In this document: positions 25,838 through 37,747 of the stretch, piece by piece
How positions within the stretch are numbered: position 1 is the first letter of the stretch
How the letters are laid out: each line of letters begins with the position of its first letter
From: Paenibacillus sp. CC-CFT747
Lineage (GTDB): Bacteria > Bacillota > Bacilli > Paenibacillales > NBRC-103111
Assembly: GCA_030323305.1 (NCBI GenBank)
Contig: CP106741.1
Coordinates: forward strand, 1,452,001 to 1,516,000
Direction: 5' to 3'
Length of the DNA stretch: 64,000 nucleotides
The notes under the pieces: model-generated
Database searches by the model: none
Told to the model about the DNA's origin: nothing
What the model saw: only the letters and a program-made list of their open reading frames with translations
Position numbers and translations under genes: made by a program

Positions 25838-28693
25838 TCACACCGAGTCCATATACCGTTCATGCCGACTGGCTCCCCGAGGGAGCCCTCTTTCTCTGGG
25901 GGTGCGGGCGGGCGGGGGAATTCTCGACCCCGTGGAGCTGAAAAATCATCTCTTCGCTTATCACGAGCCTTCGTTCTACGGCACGTTCATTGACACGGCC
26001 GAGCACGAGGACCGCGACGGCGTCGCCCTGCCCGCGCTGGAGGCGCTGCGCTACTTCTGCGACACGCCGGCGCTAAGGCACGCGGAAGCCAAGCCGGGCC
26101 GGGAGCTCGCCAGCCTGAAGGCGATGGCTCCGATCGTGCGGGAGGCGCTGGAGGAAGGCCGGTTCGTGCCGGACTACGAGCAGTGGAAGCAGGGCCGGCT
26201 CCGCTGGAAGCTCGGGCTGCCCGATGCGCCCGAGGCGGCAGCGCCGCTCGTCCGCCGGTGGGCGGATGCGCTGGCGGCCGAGTGGGCGGCCGAGCAGCCC
26301 GAGCTGCGCCAGGCGCTGCGCCGGCTCGAAACCGCGGCGCCGCCGGCCGAGGGCGCGGACCTGTGGCTCGACGAGGAGGATTGGCTGGTCGCGATCGGCT
26401 GGGTTCAGGATCCCAGCCCGTTCCGCACCTGCCTCCGGCTCGTCGAGCCGCCAGCCGCCCGGGACGGCCGCAGCCCCGCGGGCGGCTGGCGGCTCGAGGT
26501 CGCGCTGCAGGACCGCCGCCGGCCCGACACGCTCGTCGCGGTGAGCCCGGCAGGCGAGCCCGCCCCCGGCGAGGAGCTGCCGCCCGCTTGGGCGGACGAC
26601 CTCGCCCGCGTGCCGCGCGATGTGCAGCGCTGGCTGCACATCCTGCCGTGGCTGCGCGACGAGGGCGAGCCGGAGCGGCTGCGCGGAGAACTCTCCGCCG
26701 ATGAGGCGTGGGAGTTCCTCGCGCAGGGCAGCCTGCGGCTCGCGGAGGCCGGCAGCGCCGTGCTGCTGCCCGCGTGGTGGCAGCGCGTACGCCGGGTGAA
26801 GCCGCGCCTGCGGGCGAAGCTGAAGTCGTCCGTCGGCGCGGCGGACGGCGGCTCGCTGTTCGGGCTCGGGCAGCTCATGCAGTTCGACTGGCGGCTCGCC
26901 GTCGGGGACATGGAGCTGACCGAGGACGAATTCCGCGAGCTCATCGAAGAGAAGCGCCGGCTCGTCCAGTTCCGCGGCGAATGGATCGTGCTCGATCCGG
27001 ACCAGCTCGAGCAGATCCGGCGGGCCATGAAGCGGATCGGGGGCAAGGACGGCCTTACTTTCCGGGATGTGCTCGAAATGCACATGCTGGGAGGAGTGCC
27101 GGCCGAAGAGAACTTCGATGGAGCGGATAACGAAGACCGCCTCATGATGGAGGTCGAGCTGAACGACCATCTCCGCGGGCTGATCCACCAGCTGGAGCAC
27201 AGCGCGGAGATTCCTCGAATGGCCCCGCCCGAAGGCTTCCGCGGCTCGCTGCGGCCTTACCAGACGGACGGGGTCTCCTGGATGCTGTTTCTGCGCCGCT
27301 TCGGCCTCGGAGGCTGTCTGGCCGACGACATGGGGCTCGGGAAGACCATCCAGTTCATCACTTACCTGCTCGGCGTGAAGGAGCAGGAGGCCCGTCCGGC
27401 GCCTTCCCTGCTCATCTGCCCGACCTCGGTGCTCGGCAACTGGCAGAAGGAGCTGCAGCGCTTCGCGCCGGACCTCAAGGTCCATCTGCACTACGGTCCG
27501 CAGCGCCTGAAGGGCTCGGAGTTCGAGGAGACGGCCGCCGAATGCGACCTTCTGCTCACCTCCTACACGCTCTCTCATCTCGATGAGGAGGAGCTGGCAC
27601 GCGTCCAGTGGGGCGCCATCTGCCTCGATGAGGCCCAGAATATCAAGAACGCCTACACCAAGCAGGCTGCGGCCATCCGGAGGCTGAACGGAGACCACCG
27701 GATCGCCCTCACCGGAACGCCGATCGAGAACCGGCTGACCGAGCTGTGGTCGATCTTCGACTTTCTCAACCCCGGCTACCTGGGCACCCTGCGCGAATTC
27801 AACCACCGGTTCGTCGCGCTGATCGAGCGGACCAAGGACCCCGAAGCGGTCGCCCAGGTGCAGCGGCTGATCCGGCCTTTCCTGCTCCGGCGGGTGAAGA
27901 AGGATCCCGCCATCCAGCTCGAGCTGCCGGACAAGAACGAGGCCAAGACCTACATCTCGCTCACGCCGGAGCAGGCCTCACTCTACGAGAATTACATCCG
28001 CGACATGTTCGAGCGGCTGGAGAAGCTTACCGTCATGGAACGGCGGGGCCTCATCCTCGCCGCCCTGACGAAGCTGAAGCAGGTGTGCAACCACCCGGCC
28101 CTGCTTCTGAAGGAAGGGCACGCTCACTGGCGCAGCCGCTCCAACAAGGTCGAACGGCTGCTCGACATGGTGACGGAGCTGAGGCAGGAAGGCGACCGCT
28201 GCCTGGTGTTCACCCAGTTCGTCGAGACGGGTCATCTTCTGCAGCACGCGCTGGAGGAGGAACTGGGCGAGAAGGTCCAGTTCCTCCACGGCGGTACGCC
28301 GAAGGCGACCCGGGATGCGATGATCGCCCGCTTCCAGGACGACGGGCTGCCGGAGGAGGAGCGGTGCGGCATCTTCCTGCTCTCCTTAAAGCAGGAGGAA
28401 CCGGGCTCAACCTGACCGCGGCGAACCATGTTTTTCACTTCGACCGCTGGTGGAACCCCGCGGTGGAGAACCAGGCCACCGACCGCGCCTACCGGATCGG
28501 GCAAACCCGCGACGTGCAGGTGCACAAGTTCGTCACGCTCGGCACGCTCGAGGAGCGGATCGACGAGATGATCGAGCGCAAGCTCGACCTGAGCCAGCAG
28601 ATCGTCGGAACCGGCGAGCACTGGATCACGGAGCTGTCCACGGATGAGCTTCGCGAGCTGTTCGTGCTCCGGCGGGAGTGGGCCACGGGCTAA
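25825..28693 (+). CDS. ywqA: SNF2-family DNA-dependent ATPase (YwqA-like), two frameshifts
   Basis: About 956 residues when corrected. The N-terminal half is an Ala/Arg/Glu-rich region with an SNF2-associated domain. The helicase core follows: [14 protein letters not shown], Walker [28 protein letters not shown] box ([10 protein letters not shown]), [27 protein letters not shown], and in the second lobe [52 protein letters not shown]. Breaks: the G run 25898-25902 soon after the start, and the A run about 28388-28390 inside the second lobe, each one lost base. It probably remodels nucleoprotein or helps RNA polymerase recycling; role inferred from family. Confidence 0.9.
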
Positions 28694-28818
28694 GGCCGGG
28701 GGCTTGCCGGGGCTGCCCGTGGTCTCCGGGATTTGTTGCGGATGCCCCGCACGCGAGCGCCCTCTTCAGAACCACTCAATTGCTGGTCGAGCGAGTCGGC
28801 TCTCGCGAGCGGCAAAAA

Positions 28819-29013
28819 AAGGAACCCAGGTTCGCTATCCTCCCTATTTGGGCGAAGCCCAAAAGATTAGCGGAATTCGGGTTCCTTATTTTATTCAAAA
28901 CGTAGCCCAAAAGGCCGGTTTCGGCCTTTTTGCCGCCAAATAACGCACTTGCGTTCCTCTAATGTAGAGGAACGCGCTAAAAACCACCCAATAGAGGATC
29001 CGTGTTCCTCTAT
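28819..29013. repeat. tandem array of four intergenic hairpins
   Basis: Four different perfect inverted repeats follow each other in the 622-bp gap after ywqA: AAGGAACCC/GGGTTCCTT (28819-28887, with an inner TTTGGGC/GCCCAAA), AAAAGGCCG/CGGCCTTTT (28909-28930), an 11-bp GCGTTCCTCTA stem (28951-28975) and ATAGAGGA/TCCTCTAT (28991-29013). The last two share the TTCCTCTA/TAGAGGAA core. The second looks like a terminator. The flanks 28694-28818 and 29014-29315 hold no gene that I can support. Confidence 0.7.
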
Positions 29014-29315
29014 CCGGCGGGCCCGAGGAAGGGTTGACGTCCGGGCATCCTAGCCCGACCCAACTGCCTCGGCCTGCCCTGTTCGAATGCATGCCTTCTT
29101 CTTAACCGGCTGGCCAGCCGGAAGTAGGTAGAACCGCGAGGATTCGGGCATTGCCCTTTCCCCTATCTGCAAACTTGCTCTTCTATCCCCCTGCCTCCTG
29201 GCCGGAATAGGGCATCCCCAGCCCCCATCGGCCTGCCTTCTACCGTATACCAGCCGTATCCCACCGGCTCCATTACCATACGCTGGCCCTCCGCCCAGCC
29301 TTCCGCCTAACCGGC

Positions 29316-29815
29316 CTATTGGCCGGCGGCGGGCTCCAGCCGGGAGGATACCACCTCCGTCAGCGAGTCTCCGGTGAAATAACAGCAGTGCTCGTAGGCG
29401 GCCTCCTCCTCCAGAAGAAAGGGCAGGAAATAAGGAACATTATGGGCGATTCCCTTGTTCTCCGGATGGAGAATCCAGGCGATGTCCTTCCAGTCGAGAA
29501 TGCCTTCTGCCGTACCGAGCGGAGTGGCGTAGGGCAGGTCCTCCTCCACCTCCACCAGATAAAGGTACATCCCTCCGCGGGATGCCCCATCCACCGTCCA
29601 GGTCACGCAGCCTTTGTCCTGAAATGCCTCCAATGGGAGCACCAGCCCGGTCTCCTCCTGCACCTCCCGCTGAACGGAGGCAAGGGGGCTTCTCCCGGCT
29701 CCAGCTTGCCGCCTACCCCGTTCCACGCCCCCATCCAGGCGGGGGCATTCCGGTTCAGCAGCAAAATCCGGTTACCCCGGCGAATGAAACAAATGGTATA
29801 CCGAAACACTTCCAT
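29316..29815 (-). CDS. Nudix hydrolase (MutT-like), frameshifted
   Basis: About 166 residues when corrected. The start MEVFRYTICFIRRGNRILLLNRNAPAWMGAWNGVGGK is typical of 8-oxo-dGTP diphosphatase-like Nudix proteins. The Nudix box runs from GGKLEPGE across the break to REVQEETGL, and the residues GX5EX7REUXEEXGU are all there when one A is added near 29690 in GAGAAGCC. Downstream are GGMYLYLVEVEEDLPYATP and an acidic C-terminus. It probably hydrolyses a nucleoside triphosphate analogue; substrate unknown. Confidence 0.85.
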
Positions 29816-30042
29816 CCCTCCCGGTTATCGTACTCCGCCAGGCTTGGCCAGGCGACACCTCTTTCAGGATCCCCTTCCGCCAGTCCCGGAGCCTTACTAA
29901 GCGAACTCAGCCCCAGCTTATTCCACCGCTTCTATCTCTACGCTTGCCAGGGGCTACCGCCTGCCCCCTCACCAGAGCCTCTCCTGCCATGCCTTTAATC
30001 GTTTACTCATTCACCTCTAGGTGTGAGACTTTTGCCCTTCTG

Positions 30043-32901
30043 TCACCCCTCCTCCCGCTCCGTACGCTTCAGCTTGACCTCCACGGTGTCTTCTCCGGCC
30101 TTCAGCTCCTCGAAGCCGATGCCGTTCTCCTGGAGAATCCGGACGACTTCCTGCTCGTTGCGGGCCGGGAAGACGATCGTTTCCTTCGGCTCTTTCTCCA
30201 GCAGCTCGCGGACGACCTCAAGCAGCCGTTCCATCGTAAAGGGCTTCTTCAGGTAGCGCTCGGCTTCCGTCTCGTAATAGTGCGCGGGCTGATCAAGCGC
30301 GGTCGACACGATGACCGGCGTCGCGCCGTGGCGCGGATGGCGGGAGAGGGCGGCGAGAAAGTCCCAGCCGCTTTTTTGCCCTCCAGCATGATGTCGACGA
30401 TCCAGAGGCGGGCGGGGGCTCCCCTTGGGCGGAAAGGGCCCGGAGCGCCTCTTCCGCCGCCCGGAACTTGACGACCGGAAGGCCCAGCCGCCCGACCGCC
30501 TCGGCCATCAAGTGGGACAGGTTGACGTCGTCCTCGAGAATGACGAGGCTGCCCCCTACCCCCTCCTCCCGGTACAAGGGCATGTCGAGGAAGAACGTGG
30601 TTCCTGCCCCCATTTCCGATTCGAAGCGGAGGGACCCGTCATGCGCCTCGGCGATTTCCTTGCAGATGGCGAGCCCCAGGCCGGTGCCTCCGATCTGGCG
30701 GCGGTCCGTGTTGTCCACCCGGTAAAATTTGGTGAACATCTTGTCCTTCGCCTCCTCGGGAATGCCGAGGCCGTAATCCTGGATGCGAAGCACCGCACGG
30801 TCCTCCTCCCGCTCCAGATACAAATCCACGCGGTCGGCTCCCGGGGAATACTTCACGGCGTTGCTGATGACATTATGCAGCAGCTGGCGAAGCCGGTCGG
30901 GGTCCCCCGGACCACGAGGCTATCGCCCGGGACATGCAGCCGGATCTCGTGAGTCGGCCTGCCCTTCCACTGCTCCGCCACTTCGCGGACCAAGGCGTTC
31001 CATTCGACCGGCTCGTAATGGTACACCTGCTGCCCCGACTCCATCCGCTGAAGATCGAGAAAATCGTTAATCAACGTGGACAGCCGGTTGGCTTCGTCAT
31101 AAATTGTCTGAAGGTAACGCTTCCGCTTGTCCGGCGCCACCTCCCGATTCAGCAGAATCTCCACAAAGCCGAGAACGCTGGCGAGCGGGGTACGGAGCTC
31201 ATGAGAAACAATGCTGATGAACTCGTTCTTCATCTCATCGACGCGCTCTTCCTCCGAACGGTCGCGGAAGACGAAGAGATAGCCCCGGACGCCGCCATCC
31301 CTTCCCCGGACCGGAGTGGCATACAGCTCCAAATAACGCAGCCCCTCGGCGCGGCGGAAGGGGAAGCGCAGGGAAACGCTTTCCGTCTCCCCGGCGAGGA
31401 ATTCCTTGACGGGCTCGACCAGAGACAGCGGGGTCCCAGCCCCTTGCTCCAGCTGCCGGAACAGCCGGAGCATGCCCGTTCCGAGCGTGTTCTCCCAGCC
31501 GAAGTAATCTCCGATCCGGCTGTTCGCCACGAGGGCGGTGCCGTCCAGACCGGCCATCAGGATGCCCTCATGGCTCGATTCGACGATGCCGCGGATCAGC
31601 TCCTTCTCATTGCCGAGCTCGGCGTTCAGCTCCTTCAGCCGCTCCGACTGCTTATGCCTTTCCTCGTTCACGAGCTGAGCGAAGAAGGCGAGTCCGAATT
31701 GGCGGGTTAACCCCCAAAGAAGCCGCTCCTTCTGGGCGTCCTGAAGCTCGCCGGCTCCATAAAGGGTCAGCAGCAGAAAGCCGATCATCTCCTGCTTGTC
31801 GTCAAGAAGCGGGACGTACCAGTCGGCAGCATGCTCGAAGGACGCATGGAGTCCCTTCTCACTCTCCGTCAGAGCACGCCGGACCCTAAGCGGCTCCCGT
31901 GTCTCCAGAGCCCGCCCGGCGGAGCCGTAAAGCTCCCGCTCCAGCCGCGGATAGGCATTGGACGGATATCCGATCGAGTACACCACGCGAAAGCCGTTTT
32001 CCTCCGGTTCGCGCAGCAGCACCAGTGCGGCATCCAGCTCCAGCGCTTCCAGAAGAGCCGGCACGGTGCCGCGGAGAAACGGCTCGAGCTGCATGAATCC
32101 GGTCAGCTTCTCCTGGTAGGAGGTGATCCATTCGAGCTCCTGCTCCCGCTCCGTCAGCTTGAGGAGAGTCACCTCCTGCTCCTCCTGCTGGGCGAGAATT
32201 TCCTCGTTATGCGCTTCTAGCGTCTCGGCCGTCAGCCGGTACTTTTCCTCGCTAACCCGCAAAGCCGCTTCCGCCCGACCGGCCCGTCCGAACACGATGA
32301 TGGAGACGACGCCTACGGCGATGGCGAGGAGACCGCTCACCATAACAATAAGACGGGTCTGGTCGGCCGCTTTCTTCATCTGGCTTCCCGCGCTTCGTGT
32401 GTCTTCCCCGATCAGCAGCAGAAGTTCATTGTGAATGCTGCGGAACTGGTCCATGTCGGTTTTGCCCGCATTGATGCGGCCGCGGGCGTCCTCGATTTTG
32501 CCGGAGTCGACAAGGGCGATCTGGTCCTCGAAGTACCTCTTCAGCACCTCGAGGGAAGGAACCAGCTTCCGCTCGAGGATCGGCCCCAGGTTCGGAGAGA
32601 TGCGGTCGGCGTTGTTCGTCAAATACTCCACGTTGCGGTTAAGCGAGATTTGCCCCAGGTAGTAGGGGTCCAGGAACGAACGGTTGTTGCGCGCGACGTA
32701 GGCGCGGACTCCCGTCTCCTCGTTCAGCACGTCTGTCAGCAGGCTCTGGACGGCATTGGTAACGGGGATCGTATCCAGCATGATCCGGTCGGTCTCTTTC
32801 TCCATATTGGTAAAAGCCGCATAGCTGATCAGGCTGACCAGCAGCAGAAGCGCCACGGCGGCGATGTTAAGGACGGATCCTTTGACCCGGGGATAGCTCA
32901 T
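30043..32901 (-). CDS. hybrid sensor histidine kinase/response regulator, three frameshifts
   Basis: About 953 residues when corrected. Order: TM1 (about 12-32), CHASE3 extracellular domain (ETGVRAYVARNNRSFLDPY), TM2 (about 183-205), coiled coil, GAF-like region, PAS domain (IRGIVESSHEGILMAGLDGTALVANSR), HisKA with the phospho-His in SHELRTPLASV (about 567), HATPase (N box HNVISNAVKYSPG, G1 DYGLGIP, G2 GGTGLGLAI), a first receiver-like start (VILEDDVNLSHLM) with a later phospho-Asp in WIVDIMLEGKKSGW, and VSTALDQPAHY with the receiver Lys in YLKKPF. Breaks at the C run 30904-30908, about 30421-30424 and the T run 30372-30377. No partner regulator is adjacent. Confidence 0.88.
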
Positions 32902-33137
32902 GGCTTCCCTCCATTCCCAGTTGATCGGCAGGGGGTCCCTTTTTGCCGTACTTCTATAGAAGATTTTATCGGTTGATGACGAAGCATCCGTTAATGGGGG
33001 AGCCCGGTTGAGGCATGGGTACCTTTTTCGACAAAAGAGAGGGAACCCTCCTCGCTTTCGCCGATTTGCATCTTCGGACCGAACCGATTAGGATACGTAT
33101 AGTACTTTGGCCTTGCCTGCCGATGGAGGGAGCGAAC

Positions 33138-33695
33138 ATGGAGAAGCTGGGAAAGGATTTTGTCGAAAGGGATGTCGTGGAAGTGGCCCGGGATCTTCTC
33201 GGGTGCTATCTGGTGCGGCGCGTGGGAAGAGAGGAGATCGTGGTGCAGCTGACGGAAACGGAGGCTTACCGCGGAGGCGACGATCCGGCGAGCCATGCCC
33301 ACCGCGGGATGACGCCGCGCAATTCGCTTATGTTCGGGGAACCCGGACGGCTGTACGTCTACCTGATCTACGGCATGCACAGCTGCATGAACGTGGTGAC
33401 GAACGAAGCGGGCATGCCGGGCGCCGTTCTTCTGCGGGCCGCCCGTCCGGTTAGCGGGCTCGAGGCGATCCGCTCGCTGCGTCCCGGGGTCCCGGACAAG
33501 ACGCTGATGAACGGACCGGGCAAGCTGTGCCAGGCTCTAGGCGTCACCCGGGAGCTGAACGGCTATGATCTCCTCGCCGACCCCCTTCAGGAAATGACCC
33601 TATGGCGCGGGGAGCCGCTTCCGTACCGCTGTACGGAACGCATCGGCATTTCCAAAGGAAAGGACTTGCTGTGGCGTTTCCTGGCGGAAGCTTAA
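33138..33695 (+). CDS. DNA-3-methyladenine glycosylase (AAG/MPG type)
   Basis: A 185-residue base-excision repair enzyme of the mammalian AAG family. VARDLLGCYLVRR, the catalytic region LTETEAYRGGDDPASHAHRGMTPRNSLMFG, YVYLIYGMHSCMNVVT and GPGKLCQALGVT are the conserved segments, and the catalytic Glu is in ETEAYRG. It removes alkylated or deaminated purines such as 3-methyladenine and hypoxanthine. I chose ATG 33138, which has GGAGGG eight bases upstream. A bidirectional terminator follows. Confidence 0.95.
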   Translation: MEKLGKDFVERDVVEVARDLLGCYLVRRVGREEIVVQLTETEAYRGGDDPASHAHRGMTPRNSLMFGEPGRLYVYLIYGMHSCMNVVTNEAGMPGAVLLRAARPVSGLEAIRSLRPGVPDKTLMNGPGKLCQALGVTRELNGYDLLADPLQEMTLWRGEPLPYRCTERIGISKGKDLLWRFLAEA

Positions 33696-33758
33696 GGTCT
33701 TCCTGCCTCCCGCCGGAATCCCCCTCTTCCCTTTCCTCTCCTGCGCCGCCGGACAGAG

Positions 33759-33786
33759 AAAAGCCCTGCCGGGCGGCAGGGCTTTT
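33759..33786. terminator. bidirectional terminator between convergent genes
   Basis: AAAAGCCCTGCC and GGCAGGGCTTTT form a perfect 12-bp stem with a four-base loop, A-rich before and T-rich after, between the glycosylase gene and the gene at 33848-34078 on the other strand. Confidence 0.9.
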
Positions 33787-33847
33787 TGGAATGGAACCGG
33801 TTCCCGGCTCTTACTTTTGTGATTATCGTTTGCTCCTCCCGTAAGGG

Positions 33848-34078
33848 TCAGAGCAGATTTTTATAGGTTAGCAGCTGGACCGCTATTCCGGCCTGCAGTT
33901 CGCTCAGCTGGGTCCTCCTGGCAATTTCGGCAATGTCCCGGGAATGAGCCAGACCGTGGGCGACGACTTGGTACACTTCCCGTTCCACCGAGCTCAGCTC
34001 GGGGTGATCCTGGAGAAGCCGGTCCATGGTCAAAGGCTTCTTTTTGTCCACCTTTGGGTCTCTGTCGAATCGCTTCAT
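33848..34078 (-). CDS. small winged-helix-like protein of unknown function
   Basis: A 76-residue protein, charged at the start (KRFDRDPKVDKKKPLTMDRLL), with a helix-turn-helix-like middle: LSSVEREVYQVVAHGLAHSRDIAEIARRTQLSELQAGIAVQLL, similar in form to a winged-helix or sigma-region fold. No partner is evident. Start ATG 34078 has an AGGGGG site about ten bases upstream. Confidence 0.6.
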   Translation of the reverse strand: MKRFDRDPKVDKKKPLTMDRLLQDHPELSSVEREVYQVVAHGLAHSRDIAEIARRTQLSELQAGIAVQLLTYKNLL

Positions 34079-34368
34079 GCCTCTCGTCCCCCTTCCTCGG
34101 TGTGAATCTCTTTCTCTATGGGCTATCTTTACCCGGTTAGCCGGCAGCTGAACCGCGGTTCTGGTAGTTTCTTCCTAATGCGAATGAGCGGCGGCTCCTC
34201 TTTTGTCGATTCATCGCCCCGGTATTGCGTTTATTTATCCATAACCACCTAATTTAAGAGCGGAAGCCTTGGCTGCCCCGATGCCGCTGTGCGGCCTCTT
34301 ATGGAAAGGGCCTTACGAAGGATATATAACGGGACCCCCGATTAAATCATAAGAAACGAGGAATGGGC

Positions 34369-36551
34369 ATGAACCTCCCCCGAACCGTTAAGCGTCCGGC
34401 CCGCCGTCAAAGGCCAAAGCTTCGGACGATTGTTGTACCGGGAACCCGCAAGCGTGTTCCTCTGTGGAAAACCAAACGCCTCTGGCTGTCTCTTTCCGCC
34501 GGTGTGCTTCTTCTATTGCTGGTAACCGGAGGGCTGGCCGCCATGGCCGTGTCCAAGCTGGATGTAACCAAAGCCGGCTACCCGCTGCCCGACCCGACGA
34601 ATGTCTATGACCGCAACGGCAAGGCGGTGGCCCAATTCTCCTCCTCGAAGGTGGAGCCCGTCGCTCTCGACCGCATCCCGCTCGACTTGCGGAACGCCGT
34701 CATTGCCACGGAGGACCGGAGGTTCTATGAGCACTCCGGGGTGGATGTCCAGTCCCTTATGCGGGCGCTGTGGCGCGATGTGCGGTCCCAGAGCTTTGCC
34801 GAAGGCGGCAGCACGATCACCCAGCAGCTGGCCAAAAACCTTTTTCTCCAGTCGGACAAAACCCTTTCGCGAAAATTCAAGGAAGCGGGGTATGCGCTCA
34901 AGATTGACCTGACCTACGACAAGGATGAAATTCTCGAGCTGTACCTGAACAGCATTTATTTCGGAGAGGGAACGTGGGGCGTGCAGGGCGCGGCCAAGGT
35001 CTATTTCAACAAAAAGGTCGAGGACCTGACGCTCGAGGAGTGCGCCATGCTGGCGGCCCTTCCGAAAGCCCCTTCCCGCTACTCCCCTTACCGGGACCGG
35101 GCGGCGGCTCTGGAGCGGCGGAACGTCGTCCTCTCCCTGATGAAGGACCAGAACTTCATCACCGGGGAAGCCTACGCCAAAGCTCAGGCGATGCCCATCG
35201 CCGTTCGGAAGCCGTCCGAGGAAGAGACGAAGGACAAATACCCGTCCTTCGTGGATTACGTGCTGAGAGAAGCGGAATCGGTCTACGGCTTCACGGAGGA
35301 CCAGATTCGTAACGGCGGGCTCGAGATCTACACGACGCTCGATCCGGTCGTTCAGGAGGCGGCCGAGGAAGTGTACCGCACCGACTCCTTCTTCCCGGCC
35401 AGCAAGCCCGACCAGCTGATCCAGAGCGGCGCCGCCATCGTGGACCACCATGACGGCTCGATCCGGGGCCTGGTCGGCCACCGCGGCGAAGGCGTCGTGC
35501 GCGGGTTCAACTACGCGACCCAGCTCGTGCGCCAGCCGGGCTCTGCATTCAAGCCGCTGGCCGTCTATGGCCCGGCTCTCGAGAAGGGCTACACCCCGCA
35601 GTCGATTCTGTTCGACGGTCCGCTCGACATCGGCGGGTACCAGCCCCGGGACTGGGACAATCAGACCCGGGGTACGTGACGCTCGACGAGGCGGTGACGA
35701 AGTCGTGGAACATCCCGGCGGTGTGGCTGCTGAACGAGATCGGGATCGACGAGGGGATGGCTTTCGCGAAGCGCGCGGGCATCCCGCTGACGAAGGAGGA
35801 CCGCCAGCTCGCCACCGCTCTGGGCGGTCTGAGCCGCGGGGTCTCCCCGCTTCAGATGGCGCAGGCGTTCGGCGCTTTCCCCAATCTCGGGGAAATGCAT
35901 CCCGCCCATGCCATTGCGAAGATCACGACGCGGGACGGCAGCGTGCTCGTCGAAGCGAAGGAGCCGCCCGTTAAGGTGACGACGCCGCGGGTGGCGTACA
36001 CCATTACCGGCCTGCTCGGCAACGTCGTGCGGGTCGGGACCGGTACCGAGGCGGGGCTCGACCGGCCGACCGCGGGCAAGACGGGCACCACGCAGCTGCC
36101 TAACACGCCGGAATTCGCCGGCATCTCGGGCGCGGTGTCGAAGGACGCCTGGTTCGTCGGCTACACCCCGGAGCTGACGGCGGCCATCTGGATGGGCTAC
36201 GAGAACACGGACAAGAACCACTACCTCACCACGTCCGGCTCGGCTTATCCCGCTCAGGTGTTCAAGGAAATCATGACCCGGGCGCTTAAAAACACCCCGG
36301 TTCAAGCCTTCCCGGAGCCTCCGGGAGGAGCTATCCAGGCGCCTCCGTCCGAGCCGCCCGCAGGGCCTTATGTCCCGGTCTCCCCTCGTCCCGAGCCGGC
36401 CGTTCCGGCGGATAACGGGAACGGGGAGATTCGCGGAAACGGTCCTCCACCCGAGGACCGGGGCAGCGGCAAGGAAGCCAAGGACGACAAGCCCGACAAG
36501 AAGGACAAGGGGAAAGACAAGGAGAAAGGCAAAGGGAAGAAGGACGGTTGA
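34369..36551 (+). CDS. class A penicillin-binding protein (PBP1 type), frameshifted
   Basis: About 727 residues when corrected: cytoplasmic basic head, one membrane segment (about 37-60), glycosyltransferase 51 domain (ATEDRRFYEHSGVDVQSL, GGSTITQQLAKNLFL, LELYLNSIYFGEGTWGVQGAA), then the transpeptidase domain with catalytic Ser in PGSAFKP (about 392), SWN in TKSWNIPAVWL and KTG in AGKTGTTQ, and a Pro/Lys-rich tail ending in KDKGKDKEKGKGKKDG. One G is lost in the run 35669-35672 between SAFK and SWN. It polymerises and cross-links peptidoglycan outside the membrane. ATG 34369 has GAGGA seven bases upstream. Confidence 0.92.
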
Positions 36552-36582
36552 GGCGACGGTATCTTCCCGCGGCGGCTAATGG

Positions 36583-36626
36583 AAAACAGGCCCTCCGCAA
36601 GCGGCAGCTTGCAGAGGGCCTGTTTT
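36583..36626 (+). terminator. terminator after the PBP gene
   Basis: AAAACAGGCCCTC pairs with GAGGGCCTGTTTT with an inner GCAAG/CTTGC helix. It begins 32 bases after the PBP stop codon and is T-rich at the end. Confidence 0.85.
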
Positions 36627-36818
36627 CTTGTTCGCGGGGAAGGAAGCGGGTAGCCGGTTTCCGGCGGGGGTTACACGCCCATGGCGGCGGTCCGGATCCC
36701 GGTCTTGGCGGCTTCGGCCACATCGTTCGCGTAGGGCGGATTCCTTGCCGGGCGGTCCTCCTGGTTCCGTTTCCCTAACACCTAAAGAAGCATCCGCTTT
36801 CGTGATTCGCCAGCCTTA

Positions 36819-37747
36819 TCAGCCAGGCCCGCCAGCCCGCCGGACATCATTTGCCCGGGACCGCTTTACCGGTTTGGGGCAAGGGGCCTGCCGTCTGCCC
36901 GGAAGGTTCAGCAGCAGGAAGCCGGCCAGGAACACCAGCGTGCCGGTGACCACGTAAAGGGTGATCGGCTCGTGAAAGATCAGGTAGGACCACAGGATGC
37001 TGAACAGCACCGAGCTGTTGCTCACGATCGTCGCCGCCATGAAGGGCACCCGCTTCAGAGCCTCGGCCAGCCAAAAAAGCTGAGACCGGTTATCAGGCCA
37101 AGCAGCACGAGCGCTCCCCACGCCCACACCGTTACGGGACCATGGAACGCCGGCTGCTGCAGCGGAACCGGCAGGGCCACGATCAGGGTGCTCAAGGAGA
37201 ACACCGAGAGGTTCATGTTCCCGTTGTCCATCTCCTTCACCAATTGCCGCTGGCTCAGCACATGTACGGCGGCCCCCATACCGGCCAGCGTAAAGAGCAG
37301 CGTCGTCAGGCCGCCGCCCTGCAGCAGCGCCCCCAGAGGTTCGCCATTCCAGCCGATGACCAGAACGCCGGCCAGGCAAAGGACCGCGGCGGTCCACCCT
37401 TTGGCCGTCACCTTCTCCCCGAACAGGAATCTTGCTGCGAGCAGCAGGGTCACGGTTTGGGCCGGCATCACGAGAATATTGCCGTACGCGTAGCCGATCG
37501 AGAGGGCCAAATTCTCCAACAGGTAATTCAAGCTTTTCCCGATGGCGCCGAGCCAGATCCATTTCATCCCCACCCGGATGACGATGCGGCCGTCTCTCCA
37601 TAGAAGGAAGAGGATAAGAAAGAGAACGCCAAAGAAAAACCGCGACAAGGTGATGATGGAGCTGTCCACCATCGTCGACGCGGTTTTGACCAGAATGCCA
37701 ACAAAGCTCCATGCCAGCGTAGCCAGCAGGAGGAGAACATACCCCAT
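36819..37747 (-). CDS. EamA/DMT family transporter, frameshifted
   Basis: About 309 residues when corrected, ten hydrophobic segments in two EamA repeats: MGYVLLLLATLAWSFVGILVK, IGKSLNYLLENLALSIGYAYG and then FFWLAEALKRVPFMAATIVSNSSVLFSILW in the second repeat. The frame breaks at the A run 37073-37078 (T run on the coding strand). Drug/metabolite transporter family; the transported molecule is not shown. The C-terminus is short and basic. No clear neighbour in function. Confidence 0.85.

Noticed and set aside
26073-27806. Open frame of 577 codons on the minus strand over ywqA
   Set aside because: Antisense shadow of the SNF2 gene; Arg/Ala/Leu-rich with no domain; the SNF2 motifs on the plus strand are clear.
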